Assembly (NCBI GenBank): GCA_938091935.1
Contig: CALKNV010000026.1
Location: 62,001 to 126,000, forward strand
Direction: 5' to 3'
DNA length: 64,000 nucleotides
Source of the DNA: an uncultured Pseudomonadales bacterium
GTDB taxonomy: Bacteria > Pseudomonadota > Gammaproteobacteria > Pseudomonadales > Pseudohongiellaceae
Shown here: piece after piece, positions 28,911 to 37,611 of the stretch
Numbering within the stretch: position 1 is the stretch's first letter
Layout: the number at the start of each line of letters is the position of its first letter
Notes under the pieces: generated by a model
Told to the model about the DNA's origin: nothing
Seen by the model: only the letters and a program-made list of their open reading frames with translations
Databases searched by the model: none
Made by a program: the position numbers and the translations under genes

Positions 28911-29981
28911 ATGTCTTATCAACGCGACAACATTGCAAAAATGGCCGGTTATGTGCCGGGTGAACAGCTCGATTCTACCGATGTCATCAAGCTCAACACC
29001 AATGAGAATCCCTATCCACCCAGTCCAGCAGTTAATACTGCCCTGCAGGCAATCGACACTGACGCGCTGCGACGTTATCCCTCCCCCATGGCACAAACCT
29101 TCCGGGAAGCTGCTGCGCGCTATCACGACATAGCCATTGAAAACATCATCCCAACCAATGGCGGTGACGAACTCCTGCGTCTGGTGTTGACCACATTCGT
29201 TGAAGCTGGTGAGGTCGTTGCTGTGACTCAGCCGAGCTACTCGCTGTACCCGGTTTTAGTGGACATCCAGGCCAGCCGACTGCATGAAATACCACTGCAG
29301 GACAACTGGGACATGCCGGTGAATTTCATCGCCCAACTCAACGCCAGTGGCGCCAAACTTTGCATTCTGGTAAATCCCCATGCACCCACCGGGGGCTTGC
29401 TCGGAACCGACACGCTTAGGGAGATAGCAGATAATTTTTCCGGACTGCTGCTGGTGGATGAAGCCTACGTTGATTTTGTCGATCCCGCTGCTGCTTATGA
29501 TGCAGTCCCGCTGGCCATTTCCCATGGCAACATCATGCTGCTGCGCACGCTATCCAAGGGCTATTCCCTGGCCGGGCTCCGCTTCGGCTATGGCATAGGC
29601 GCGGCAGAACTGGTGGCACCGATGCTGTACAAGACCAGGGATAGCTACAATACAGACTACATAGCCCAAAAATTGGCCACCGCTGCTATAGAGTCAGTAG
29701 ATTACGCGCGAGAAACCTGGCAGCAGGTCAGGCAAGAAAGGTACAGACTGGCAGGCGCGCTGACGGAACTGGGCTTTGACGTTTTCCCGAGTCAAACTAA
29801 CTTTCTCCTGTGCCGGGTACCTGCGGTCGTGGAGGCTAAAGTCTTGTATGAGGCGCTTAGGGAGAGCGACATCCTGGTTCGCTATTTCGACCAGCATAGA
29901 TTGCAGGACAAACTCCGTATCACTGTGGGCACCGATGCTGAAAATAAAGCCTTGATCACTAAGCTGCGGCAGCTTCTCTGA
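28911..29981 (+). CDS. hisC: Histidinol-phosphate aminotransferase
   Basis: 356 aa fold-type I PLP enzyme. KLNTNENPYPPSP (27-39) is the HisC N-terminal signature, Asp183 in LVDEAYVDF binds the pyridine nitrogen, and Lys216 in TLSKGYSLAGLRFG forms the Schiff base. It transfers the amino group from glutamate to imidazole acetol phosphate in histidine synthesis. The ATG at 28911 (MSYQRDNIAKM) is used; a longer frame overlapping the previous gene is out of family. No other his gene is nearby, so the his genes are scattered or this is a second aromatic/HisC copy. Confidence 0.9.
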   Translation: MSYQRDNIAKMAGYVPGEQLDSTDVIKLNTNENPYPPSPAVNTALQAIDTDALRRYPSPMAQTFREAAARYHDIAIENIIPTNGGDELLRLVLTTFVEAGEVVAVTQPSYSLYPVLVDIQASRLHEIPLQDNWDMPVNFIAQLNASGAKLCILVNPHAPTGGLLGTDTLREIADNFSGLLLVDEAYVDFVDPAAAYDAVPLAISHGNIMLLRTLSKGYSLAGLRFGYGIGAAELVAPMLYKTRDSYNTDYIAQKLATAAIESVDYARETWQQVRQERYRLAGALTELGFDVFPSQTNFLLCRVPAVVEAKVLYEALRESDILVRYFDQHRLQDKLRITVGTDAENKALITKLRQLL

Positions 29982-30426
29982 CAGCCCTAGTCTATTCTTT
30001 CTAGCAGAAACCCCAAACTGTTCCTGCACTTATATGGGGAACCAGCACACTTTTCGTGATCTGGCGCTTACCTAAAGCTTCAGTCCATGGAGTCTTAGTC
30101 CAGAGAATCTTGATCAGGCTTTAGGCTATGCAACAAATGCGCAAACATAGGCGGCACAAGCTGGCTGCAAGCGGAGATTCGCCACAAGCGCATTGGCAGA
30201 CTCATGGTGGAGGCCATTAAATGTTGGAAGGCGGCGTATTGTTGATGCAGGATGAGAGTTTTCAGCGCGATGTCGGCGAAATAATGAGCGTGCGCAACGC
30301 AGGGCCTGGTGTAAACGGCGATGGAACTGGCCCCACAAAACCTCGGCTTCGACCGCCGCAGCGTTGACATACTCCTCATCCGGGTTTAGAACTGTTTCAC
30401 GCCCTCCCCTTGAGCGGCCAACAGCT
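29982..30426. other. Intergenic region after hisC
   Basis: 445 bases without a supported gene. An 8-base inverted pair CCTAAAGC (30071-30078) / GCTTTAGG (30118-30125) is visible. Overlapping open frames on the minus strand (30095-30379, 30126-30626) run antisense into the next gene and show no family. It might contain decayed coding sequence, but I cannot show this. Confidence 0.4.
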
Positions 30427-30891
30427 ATGACCGACTCCGAACCCAACAGCAGCAACGCAATCAAATTCTCCTGCCCAAAATGCAGGGCGCAACTGCGTCG
30501 GATCGAGGGCAAGATGGGTCCATTCTGGGGCTGCACCGACTTTCCCAAGTGTCGCACCACACTGAATGATGTGGACGGCAGGCCCAGCGAACAAGTGGAT
30601 GAGCAATATCGCTGCCCATTATGCACGCGCAGAATGGTACGCGCCGCACCGGATAAGGGCGACTACTGGTTTTGCAGCGGTTACGCCAAGGGCTGTAGCG
30701 TCACTCTGGCTGATATCGAGGGACGCCCGCAGCCTGGCTTTAAATGCCCGGACTGTGGCGCGCTGCTGGCAAAAAGAGAAGGCAAAAATGGTGAATTTTG
30801 GGGCTGCACTAGCTATCCTGACTGCAAATCAACCTTCAACAACGTCAACGACAGGCCTGACTTTGATTTTCTCCCTGCTAAACGTCCGTAA
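30427..30891 (+). CDS. Stand-alone topoisomerase-type zinc-ribbon protein (three C4 ribbons)
   Basis: 154 aa made almost entirely of three repeats of the DNA topoisomerase I C-terminal zinc finger: CPKC...GCTDFPKC, CPLC...CSGYAKGC and CPDC...GCTSYPDC. No catalytic topoisomerase domain is present. Such stand-alone proteins probably bind single-stranded DNA or a nucleic-acid partner. The ATG at 30427 (MTDSEP) gives a compact protein; an upstream GTG/TTG extension is not needed. Confidence 0.85.
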   Translation: MTDSEPNSSNAIKFSCPKCRAQLRRIEGKMGPFWGCTDFPKCRTTLNDVDGRPSEQVDEQYRCPLCTRRMVRAAPDKGDYWFCSGYAKGCSVTLADIEGRPQPGFKCPDCGALLAKREGKNGEFWGCTSYPDCKSTFNNVNDRPDFDFLPAKRP

Positions 30892-31138
30892 AAAAACTGC
30901 TGCCGTCATTGCCGGTCTCGCCATAGGCGCAACCTGCCTGTGGGCCGTTGCAGCCTGGCAGAACGTATCCCGAGAGGAGTTGATCAATATCCTGCTTGCG
31001 ACCCTGCTGATGCTGGCAGGAATTATGTTGGCGGCATTCATCATTATCGCCGGCTGCAAGCTACTGCTGCGGCTGGCACAGAAACTGGGTGGCGCTATCC
31101 CATCTACGCCCGCTTCCCCATCTGACGAGGGAGAATAA
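30863..31138 (+). CDS. Small two-helix membrane protein (TTG start)
   Basis: About 91 aa when started at TTG 30863, overlapping the zinc-ribbon gene by 29 bases. Two hydrophobic helices (around 13-31 and 40-63) with a basic N-terminus (NVRKK) and polar tail. The only in-frame ATG is inside the second helix, so a TTG start inside the preceding gene is the simplest reading; ACAGG lies about 8 bases upstream. Function unknown. Confidence 0.5.
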   Translation: MIFSLLNVRKKTAAVIAGLAIGATCLWAVAAWQNVSREELINILLATLLMLAGIMLAAFIIIAGCKLLLRLAQKLGGAIPSTPASPSDEGE

Positions 31139-31615
31139 TCAGGGTAGTGGTAAATTGCGAGACAGGATCAACGCGTCTTCACGACCTTCGATTCCCGGAT
31201 AATAGTTTTTGCGCTCTCCGATTTGAGTAAAACCGAGGCTTCGATATAGCTGGATGGCTCCTTCATTAGAGGCGCGCACTTCCAGAAAACACTCCCTGGC
31301 ATCCATTTTCGTCGCACGATCCAGCAACAGCATGAAAAGCTTTCTGCCATGACCAAGCCTCTGGTACTCGGGGTTAACGCATAGGGTCAGCAGGTGACAT
31401 TCTCCAATCGCGACTGACATGACGCCATGGGCCACGATCTGCTGCTTGTTGGCCAGCACCCAGCACTGGTAACCGGCACGCAGGCAGTCGATAAAGATGC
31501 GTTTGGTCCACGGGTGCGCATAGGCAGCGGCTTCGTTCTGCACCACCAGATCAAGATCGCTATTGCGCATTGTGCGGGCAAAAAACTGCGTTGCAGCGTT
31601 TGAGGAAGATTCCAT
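31139..31615 (-). CDS. rimI: Ribosomal protein S18-alanine N-acetyltransferase
   Basis: 158 aa GNAT enzyme. The N-terminal segment EAAAYAHPWTKRIFIDCLRA is typical of RimI, the acetyl-CoA loop is PEYQRLGHGRKL, and the C-terminal ERKNYYPG motif is conserved in the family. It acetylates the N-terminal alanine of S18. It follows the HolD-like gene by 19 bases on the same strand, the holD-rimI order known from enterobacteria. Confidence 0.93.
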   Translation of the reverse strand: MESSSNAATQFFARTMRNSDLDLVVQNEAAAYAHPWTKRIFIDCLRAGYQCWVLANKQQIVAHGVMSVAIGECHLLTLCVNPEYQRLGHGRKLFMLLLDRATKMDARECFLEVRASNEGAIQLYRSLGFTQIGERKNYYPGIEGREDALILSRNLPLP

Positions 31616-31634
31616 GATAGGTGTTGTCTGGGTG

Positions 31635-32594
31635 TCAAGACGGGTTGATGCGACTACGTAATGCCTGCATATGCATCCAGGCTTCCCGCTTGAGTTCGGG
31701 ATGAGCCAGCATCGCCTGCAAACTATGTGAAAGCGTGACCGTGTACGCTGACGCCTTGGGTTTCAGATCGCCCAGCGTCTGCTTTCCCTCGGCCGCTGTC
31801 ATCATGGGGGACAACTGCGCGGTGAGCAGCAGCAGATTTTTAAAGCCAAATTGCTCATGCCGTTGGCTTATGAAGCCCTGCAGTGCAAGTTTGGCCGCGT
31901 GCTTCGGATCATTGCCTGCATCCAGGCCCTCAGCGATGGGCCATTGAAACCCATCTGCCTGAAGAATGCTGGCTGACTGCTGATCGACGCCCAGTGCCAG
32001 CAGGATATTTTTCAACAGCCCAACTGCATCCTTATTGTCCTTCCCTCGCAGCTGGTGCGGTGCTTCGTTAACTACGGCTAATTGCGCATTGATTCGATAA
32101 AACTGCAGGTTGAAACGCAAGGATTCGTTATTGACCTGCGTATCAGCTGCGCCGATTTCTGCAGCGGCATCTGGCTCAGGCCTGATTTCCTGTGGATCCC
32201 TGACCGCTGATTCTGCCGCTCTGCTCGTGCCCGGCCCAGAAGGGGTTGCCGAGCCTGCAACACCGGATTTAGTAACGCGCGCTTGATTGCGCGCCACTTT
32301 CTGCCCGCTTTTGGCGCCAGTTCGTTTTACTTCATCTTGATCGCCTAACGCCTTGCGTGCCGGCCTGGCTGTTTTTGCTGTCTCAGAATCAGCCAGAGCC
32401 GCCAAATCAATCACCGAGGCTTTTGCGCCCGGCAAGACAAAACGCGAGTAGTACTGCTGGTACCCCATCTGGCGCAAATAAGCGATTCGCTGTGTTTCCT
32501 TCATCGGATTGTCTCTGGCTTCACGTGCAGAAATATACTGCTTTGCAGGAGCAGCAACAACCGCCGTGATGTCGGGTTTGAAGTCACGTTGCAT
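31635..32594 (-). CDS. Probable divergent DNA polymerase III psi subunit (HolD-like)
   Basis: 319 aa. An N-terminal block (about 38-60: YLRQMGYQQYYSRFVLPGA) resembles the HolD start, where a LxxLGI...RRPGA pattern contacts chi. A basic, Pro/Ala-rich disordered linker (about 65-145) follows, then a C-terminal alpha/beta part with LLKNILLALGVDQQSASIL, similar to the core of psi. The position directly upstream of rimI is the known holD position in several gammaproteobacteria. The protein is about twice as long as E. coli HolD (137 aa). Similarity is weak, so the call rests mainly on gene order. Confidence 0.55.
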   Translation of the reverse strand: MQRDFKPDITAVVAAPAKQYISAREARDNPMKETQRIAYLRQMGYQQYYSRFVLPGAKASVIDLAALADSETAKTARPARKALGDQDEVKRTGAKSGQKVARNQARVTKSGVAGSATPSGPGTSRAAESAVRDPQEIRPEPDAAAEIGAADTQVNNESLRFNLQFYRINAQLAVVNEAPHQLRGKDNKDAVGLLKNILLALGVDQQSASILQADGFQWPIAEGLDAGNDPKHAAKLALQGFISQRHEQFGFKNLLLLTAQLSPMMTAAEGKQTLGDLKPKASAYTVTLSHSLQAMLAHPELKREAWMHMQALRSRINPS

Positions 32595-32634
32595 TCATGA
32601 TTGAATCCCGCTTCGCCAAGATTAAGAGGCCCTC

Positions 32635-33618
32635 ATGAAATCGGTATTGTGCAAGTCTTATGGACCCCCCGAGAACCTGGTACTGGAAGAAGTCCCAGAC
32701 CTGACGCCAGGCGAGAACGAGGCGGTAGTTGAAGTTTATGCAGCATCATTGAATTTTCCTGATGGCCTGCAGATTCAGGGCAAATACCAGTTTCAGCCCC
32801 CTATGCCTTTTACGCCCGGCTCAGAAGTCGGTGGTGTCATCAAGGAGGTCGGTCCGGGATTTGACCACTATAAAGTTGGTGACCGGGTCATGGCCATTCC
32901 CGGGATCGGTGGGCTTGCCGAGCAGGTAATCGTGAAACCGGAAAGCGTCCGCAGGATTCCCGATAACATGGATTTCAAGACTGCCGCCGGATTCGCCATG
33001 GTCTATACCACCTCCTACCATGCGCTAAAGCAGCGCGCCAATCTGCAGCCTGGGGAATCCCTGCTAGTGCTGGGCGCAAGCGGTGGCGTTGGACTATCGG
33101 CCGTGGAACTCGGAAAGGTCATGGGAGCACGCGTCATAGCAGCCGCGAGCACCGATGAAAAACTGGATTTTGTTAGGCAATATCATCCAGATGCAACCAT
33201 CAACTATGGCGACGGTGAACTCAAAGAGAAAGTCAAAGCGCTCACCAACGATCGCGGCGCTGATGTCATCTACGATCCCGTAGGGGGCGACCTGTTCGAT
33301 CAAAGCTGTCGCTGTATCAATTGGAACGGGCGACTCCTGGTTATCGGATTTACAAGCGGTCGGATACCCGAATACAAGGCAAATCTGGCCCTGCTCAAAG
33401 GTTCATCCATGGTCGGCGTATTTCTTGGCAGATTTCGCAAGGAAGAACCCGAGGCCTACGAACAAAACCTCAATGAACTGCTGGAGATGTATGCTGCGGG
33501 CAAGCTTAATCCCATTGTCACCCAGAGCTTCCCCAAAGAAGAATATGTCAAAGCCTTCAACATATTTACCCAACGCCAAGCCAAGGGCAAAGTAACCCTG
33601 GAATTTAAGTCTGAGTAG
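32635..33618 (+). CDS. NADPH:quinone oxidoreductase-like zinc-free alcohol dehydrogenase
   Basis: 327 aa medium-chain reductase. The N-terminal GroES-like domain has NFPDGLQIQGKYQ and PGSEVGGVI, without the catalytic-zinc ligands of alcohol dehydrogenases. The Rossmann cofactor motif is LGASGGVGLSAVELGK (about 144-159). The likely reaction is NAD(P)H-dependent reduction of a quinone or an enoyl substrate. It is followed after 3 bases by an acyl-CoA synthetase, so both act in one lipid or organic-acid pathway. Confidence 0.88.
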   Translation: MKSVLCKSYGPPENLVLEEVPDLTPGENEAVVEVYAASLNFPDGLQIQGKYQFQPPMPFTPGSEVGGVIKEVGPGFDHYKVGDRVMAIPGIGGLAEQVIVKPESVRRIPDNMDFKTAAGFAMVYTTSYHALKQRANLQPGESLLVLGASGGVGLSAVELGKVMGARVIAAASTDEKLDFVRQYHPDATINYGDGELKEKVKALTNDRGADVIYDPVGGDLFDQSCRCINWNGRLLVIGFTSGRIPEYKANLALLKGSSMVGVFLGRFRKEEPEAYEQNLNELLEMYAAGKLNPIVTQSFPKEEYVKAFNIFTQRQAKGKVTLEFKSE

Positions 33619-33621
33619 TAG

Positions 33622-35361
33622 ATGTTAAGCGACGAAGAAATCCGCCAGGACCTGGGCAAACTTAAAGACATAGTTGCCAGTCACAAGGCGCCAGATGCTC
33701 CACTTGCCGTGGGCATAGCGAATATCGACGGGCAAGAGTATTCCGTCTTCACAAAGATACCCGACAATCTGGCTGGTCTTTATCAAATAGGCCTGGAAAC
33801 AGGAGAGCTGGACTTTCTTGTGTACCAGGAAGAGCGTTTCAGCTTTGAGGAATCCTATACCATGGCCTGTCAGCTGGGCCGGGTATTGCAGGAACGCTAC
33901 AGCATCGGAGTCGGTGACCGGGTAGCCATCTGCGGGCGCAATTCCCCCGAGTGGTGTCTTGCCTATATGGCCAGCACGCTGGTTGGCGCCATCGTGGTGC
34001 CAATGAATTCCTGGTGGACAGGGCCCGAACTGGAATATGGCTTGAAAGACTCCGGCAGCAAGCTGGTTTTTGCCGATGCACCCCGCTTTCATGCTGTTCA
34101 GCCCTATCTTGAGACGCTAGGTCTGGATGTGGTTCTAATCAAACCCTCAGATCAGGAACGAGCGACTGGATTCTCTGAGTTCTATGGCTTGCTGGAGAAT
34201 ATTGATCCCCTGTCAGAAGATGAAATTGCTGCGCTGGATGTAAGCCCTGAGCATGACGCCTCAATCATGTATACCTCGGGCTCGACTGGGCATCCCAAGG
34301 GCGTTTTGTCCTCCCATCGCGGGATTCTTAGTGCGCTTTTCACCTGGCAATTCGTCAAAGAAATCAATGAAATCCTGCGGCCGGAGCTGTTAGAAACCGA
34401 TCCCCCTTATCAACCCGCGCTACTGGCTAATGTGCCATTGTTTCATGTGACCGGTAGTCACGCGCAGTTTCTCGCCAGTTTCATCTACGGGCGTAAATTC
34501 GTCATGATGTATAAGTGGAATGCAGAGATTGCACTGGAACTCATTGAGAAAGAGCGAATTTCAATCTTTCACGGTGTCCCCACCATGACCTGGGAAATCA
34601 TGCAGTCGCCGCACTTTGCAGAGACTGATCTCTCCAGCCTGCGCACAGTAGCTGCCGGCGGCGCGCCCCGGCCGCCGGAACACCTGGTGATGATGACGGA
34701 AAAGTTTCCAGAAAAGGCTATCCCGGGCCTTGGCTATGGGCTTACCGAAACCAACGCACTCGGCGCCATCATCTCTGGCAAGTTCTACCACTCGCGACCC
34801 AATAGCACGGGTCGGCCTACCCCTCCCCTCACAGAGGTCAAGATAGTCGATGAGCAGGGACAAACCCTGGAAAATGAAGAGGTTGGCGAAATCTGTATCA
34901 GGGGCCCCTCAGTCATGAAAGGCTATTGGAACAAGGCAGAGGCAACCGCGGAAGTTATTCGGGACGGCTGGTTTCATTCTGGCGACATCGGCATGCTGGA
35001 TGCGCTGGGTTTCCTCATCATCATGGATCGCGCCAAAGACATCGTGATTCGCGGCGGCGAAAACATCGGCTGCGCCGAAGTCGAATATGCAATTCACGAG
35101 CATCCCGCAGTGAGCGAAGCCTCAGTCTATGGTATCCCGGATAATCGCCTTGGCGAGGTTCCCTGCGCCAGTGTAATGCTCAAAGCCGATCAAACCCTGA
35201 CCGAAGCGGAACTGAAGGGATTTCTGCAGGATAAGATTGCTGCTTTCAAGATCCCCGAGAGAATCTACTTTCAGCACGAGCAGCTACCGCGGATCGCCTC
35301 TGGCAAGATCGCCAAGAAAGAGCTGCGTCAGCAAGTTATCGATAGCCTCGCCATCGCTTAA
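33622..35361 (+). CDS. AMP-dependent acyl-CoA synthetase
   Basis: 579 aa adenylate-forming enzyme. The P-loop-like motif YTSGSTGHPKG, the LGYGLTETNA motif, the SGDIG hinge region and the C-terminal lysine in GKIAKKEL are all present. It activates a carboxylic acid to acyl-AMP and then acyl-CoA. It is co-transcribed with the oxidoreductase (stop TAG, TAG, ATG). The exact acid is unknown. Confidence 0.9.
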   Translation: MLSDEEIRQDLGKLKDIVASHKAPDAPLAVGIANIDGQEYSVFTKIPDNLAGLYQIGLETGELDFLVYQEERFSFEESYTMACQLGRVLQERYSIGVGDRVAICGRNSPEWCLAYMASTLVGAIVVPMNSWWTGPELEYGLKDSGSKLVFADAPRFHAVQPYLETLGLDVVLIKPSDQERATGFSEFYGLLENIDPLSEDEIAALDVSPEHDASIMYTSGSTGHPKGVLSSHRGILSALFTWQFVKEINEILRPELLETDPPYQPALLANVPLFHVTGSHAQFLASFIYGRKFVMMYKWNAEIALELIEKERISIFHGVPTMTWEIMQSPHFAETDLSSLRTVAAGGAPRPPEHLVMMTEKFPEKAIPGLGYGLTETNALGAIISGKFYHSRPNSTGRPTPPLTEVKIVDEQGQTLENEEVGEICIRGPSVMKGYWNKAEATAEVIRDGWFHSGDIGMLDALGFLIIMDRAKDIVIRGGENIGCAEVEYAIHEHPAVSEASVYGIPDNRLGEVPCASVMLKADQTLTEAELKGFLQDKIAAFKIPERIYFQHEQLPRIASGKIAKKELRQQVIDSLAIA

Positions 35362-35365
35362 GCAA

Positions 35366-35385
35366 TCGGCGGCAATCGCCGCCGA
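35366..35385 (+). terminator. GC-rich hairpin after the acyl-CoA synthetase gene
   Basis: TCGGCGGC (35366-35373), loop AATC, GCCGCCGA (35378-35385), an 8-bp perfect stem right after the stop. No T-tract follows, so termination efficiency is uncertain. Confidence 0.4.
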
Positions 35386-35506
35386 CAAACCAAATAATTG
35401 TCCTGCATATTTACTGAAAGTTTCATCTGCCAAGAACGATAAACCAATTAGGTGCTGAATAAATCAGCGTCCTCTTGATTGCCACCTGCTACCCGCGAGG
35501 TACGTG

Positions 35507-35740
35507 ATGAAAGAGCAGAATTGGGATGAAAACGAAGAGCTTGCTAAAGAATTTATAGAAGCCAATAGCAGGTTGATTGAAGAGGCTGACGCCCCACTGG
35601 AAGCGAAGTCGGCCGCGCATCAAAGCAAGTCACAGTTAACTGAACTGCGTCGTCGGATTGAAGAACGCCTCGATAGCAAGCGCATTGCGCTGGAATTCGA
35701 GTATGACGATTTCGATGACCTGGACGACAGTTTTCAGTAG
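35507..35740 (+). CDS. PA3496-like small acidic protein
   Basis: 77 aa. The C-terminal half has RRRIEERLDSKRIALE followed by an Asp-rich tail, the pattern of the gammaproteobacterial PA3496 family (a putative envelope-integrity protein). No signal or membrane helix. ATG 35507 with GAGG 7 bases upstream is preferred over the adjoining GTG at 35504. Confidence 0.6.
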   Translation: MKEQNWDENEELAKEFIEANSRLIEEADAPLEAKSAAHQSKSQLTELRRRIEERLDSKRIALEFEYDDFDDLDDSFQ

Positions 35741-35900
35741 CCTCCTGCTGTCGTGCGCTACCGCCCACGGCTCACCACAACCCGCGTCAGGGCAGCGAAC
35801 CCACTGCCCTGCAGATTGCTGCAGCTAGCTCCGAAATAGCGCTTTGCGCCGCTGACTTTCCTTAGTATGATGACAGCGTTTTCACGGGCTTGGATTAGAA

Positions 35901-36659
35901 ATGACATATTGCGTAGCAGTGGCGGTAGATGCAGGAATGGTATTCTGCTCTGACTCGCTCACCAACGCCGGCATAGATCAGGTATCAACCTACAGCAAGA
36001 TGTTCCGCTTCGGCATTGATGGCGAGAAACAATTTGTCATCCTCACCGCCGGCAATCTTGCTACTTCGCAGGCCACCATCGCCAAAATTAAAAGCGACAT
36101 CAAACAGGAAGCCGGTGAAAATCTGCTGACCATGGAGAGCCTGGAAGATGCCGCAGATTACATAGGAGATATCAGCCGGGAGCAGCAGGAAAAACGCTCG
36201 GTTGAAGGCAAAAAATTCGAAGCAAGCTTTATCGTTGGCGGCCAGATTAAAGATAGTCGACATGAGATCATTCTGGTCTACCCAGAAGGTAACCACATCA
36301 CCACATCGAAAGACACCAACTACCTGCAAATTGGCGAGAGTAAATATGGGAAACCAATACTCGATCGCGTGCTGGCGCCAGAGTTGAACCTCGAGACCTG
36401 CGCCATGGCCGCGCTGGTTTCCATGGACTCGACCATGCGCAGTAATCTTAGCGTTGGCGCACCAATAGAGCTGCTTATATACAAGACTGGAGACCTGAAG
36501 TTGGAGAATCCGAACCGTTTTGCGGAAGACAGCGACTTCCTGCGCGATTTGAAACGGAACTGGGATGCCCGACTAAAGGAAGCTTTTCGGCAGATGCCGC
36601 CGCTTGCCTGGGCCACTAACTGGGATAAATCAAGCCGTGAACAAAGCGGAGCTTCTTAA
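35901..36659 (+). CDS. anbu: Anbu-type proteasome-like peptidase
   Basis: 252 aa Ntn-hydrolase. The protein begins MTYC, so removal of Met would expose an N-terminal Thr nucleophile. Asp18 in CSDSLT and Lys33 in YSKMFRF match the catalytic Asp/Lys pattern of proteasome beta-like subunits. Anbu assembles into an open helical or ring form; its physiological substrate is unknown. Anbu genes usually lie beside alpha-E, cp-ATP-grasp and transglutaminase-like genes; here the first two are present on the opposite strand and its 3' end overlaps the metallopeptidase gene by 44 bases. No transglutaminase-like gene is nearby. Confidence 0.9.
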   Translation: MTYCVAVAVDAGMVFCSDSLTNAGIDQVSTYSKMFRFGIDGEKQFVILTAGNLATSQATIAKIKSDIKQEAGENLLTMESLEDAADYIGDISREQQEKRSVEGKKFEASFIVGGQIKDSRHEIILVYPEGNHITTSKDTNYLQIGESKYGKPILDRVLAPELNLETCAMAALVSMDSTMRSNLSVGAPIELLIYKTGDLKLENPNRFAEDSDFLRDLKRNWDARLKEAFRQMPPLAWATNWDKSSREQSGAS

Positions 36660-37611
36660 GGGTCAGTTCTGACAGCACAAAGGGGTAAGCATCTTCCAGC
36701 CCCATACTTCGATTCAAGCTATTCAGCATCATCGACAAATCAGACCATTTACCCAGTAACTGGTCGATATCATCAAATCGCTCGCTTCCCTGCTGCATAT
36801 CATACTCTGCGGCAGTTTCCAGCGTGTCTACCATGTGCAGATAGTGCGACCATACCTCAGCCCAGTCTTCGAACGGATGTGCCTGAGCATAGTGACTAAT
36901 CAAGTTCGGATCTCTAACCATAGAACTCTTGTTAGCATAATATTCCTGCAGCGAGATTGCATAATCCTGACGTTCATCGCCAAACAAAGTGCGAAACTCG
37001 TCGAGCAAGGCCGGGGAATTCACCAGGCGGTTAAAATAGTAATGGCCGCTCTCGTGTCGAAAGTGGCCGAGCAAGGTGCGATACAATTCCCCCGTGTACT
37101 GTCTGGTAATCTCTCGACTCACCCGATCGGCTTCAATAATATTGATTGTTATCAGACCATTGGCGTGACCAGTATTCACATGCTCTTCAAACACATGCGG
37201 GTTTGTGCGCTTGTCTTCGATAAACTCGAAGGCTAGTCCATCAGGCTCAATATCTTTACTTTTGACCGGCAGTCGCAGCGTAAGCAAGGAGTAAATCAAT
37301 CGACGTTTGGCTTGCTCCAGGTTTTTCCACCAGCGCCGACGATCAGGCACCAGTAAGTTTGGGATCGTGTGATTCAACTGACATGACAGACAGTAGTTGC
37401 GGCCAGGATCAGTAACGAACCAGTTACAGACATCGAAATCCGCGGAATTTCGACACAGCGTTCGAGCTGAATTAGGGGAAACCTTTGTATCCGGATTGAG
37501 CGGATACATTCTCAGGTCAGTAGGATCGAAACCCACCTGCTTATCGCAGTTAAGACAGCGGGTATTTTCGAAAAAAAGGGTTTGGCCGCAACTACAGGAA
37601 AAATTTTTCAT
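36616..37611 (-). CDS. Zinc-ribbon putative zinc-dependent metallopeptidase (COG4307/PF10005-like)
   Basis: 331 aa. The N-terminus is a zinc ribbon (Cys6, Cys8, Cys19, Cys22) with further Cys pairs at 53-77. The zinc-peptidase motif HESGH is at 186-190, with an acidic helix (LFGDERQDYAISLQEYY) downstream as candidate third ligand. No signal peptide, so cytoplasmic. It belongs to the family that is repeatedly found in Anbu/ATP-grasp loci. It overlaps the alpha-E gene by 4 bases (ATGA type), so it is the third gene of the minus-strand operon. Confidence 0.85.
   Translation of the reverse strand: MKNFSCSCGQTLFFENTRCLNCDKQVGFDPTDLRMYPLNPDTKVSPNSARTLCRNSADFDVCNWFVTDPGRNYCLSCQLNHTIPNLLVPDRRRWWKNLEQAKRRLIYSLLTLRLPVKSKDIEPDGLAFEFIEDKRTNPHVFEEHVNTGHANGLITINIIEADRVSREITRQYTGELYRTLLGHFRHESGHYYFNRLVNSPALLDEFRTLFGDERQDYAISLQEYYANKSSMVRDPNLISHYAQAHPFEDWAEVWSHYLHMVDTLETAAEYDMQQGSERFDDIDQLLGKWSDLSMMLNSLNRSMGLEDAYPFVLSELTLKKLRFVHGLIYPS

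Noticed and set aside
30095-30626. Overlapping minus-strand frames after hisC
   Set aside because: Lie partly antisense to the zinc-ribbon gene and match no family; a decayed element was considered but cannot be shown.
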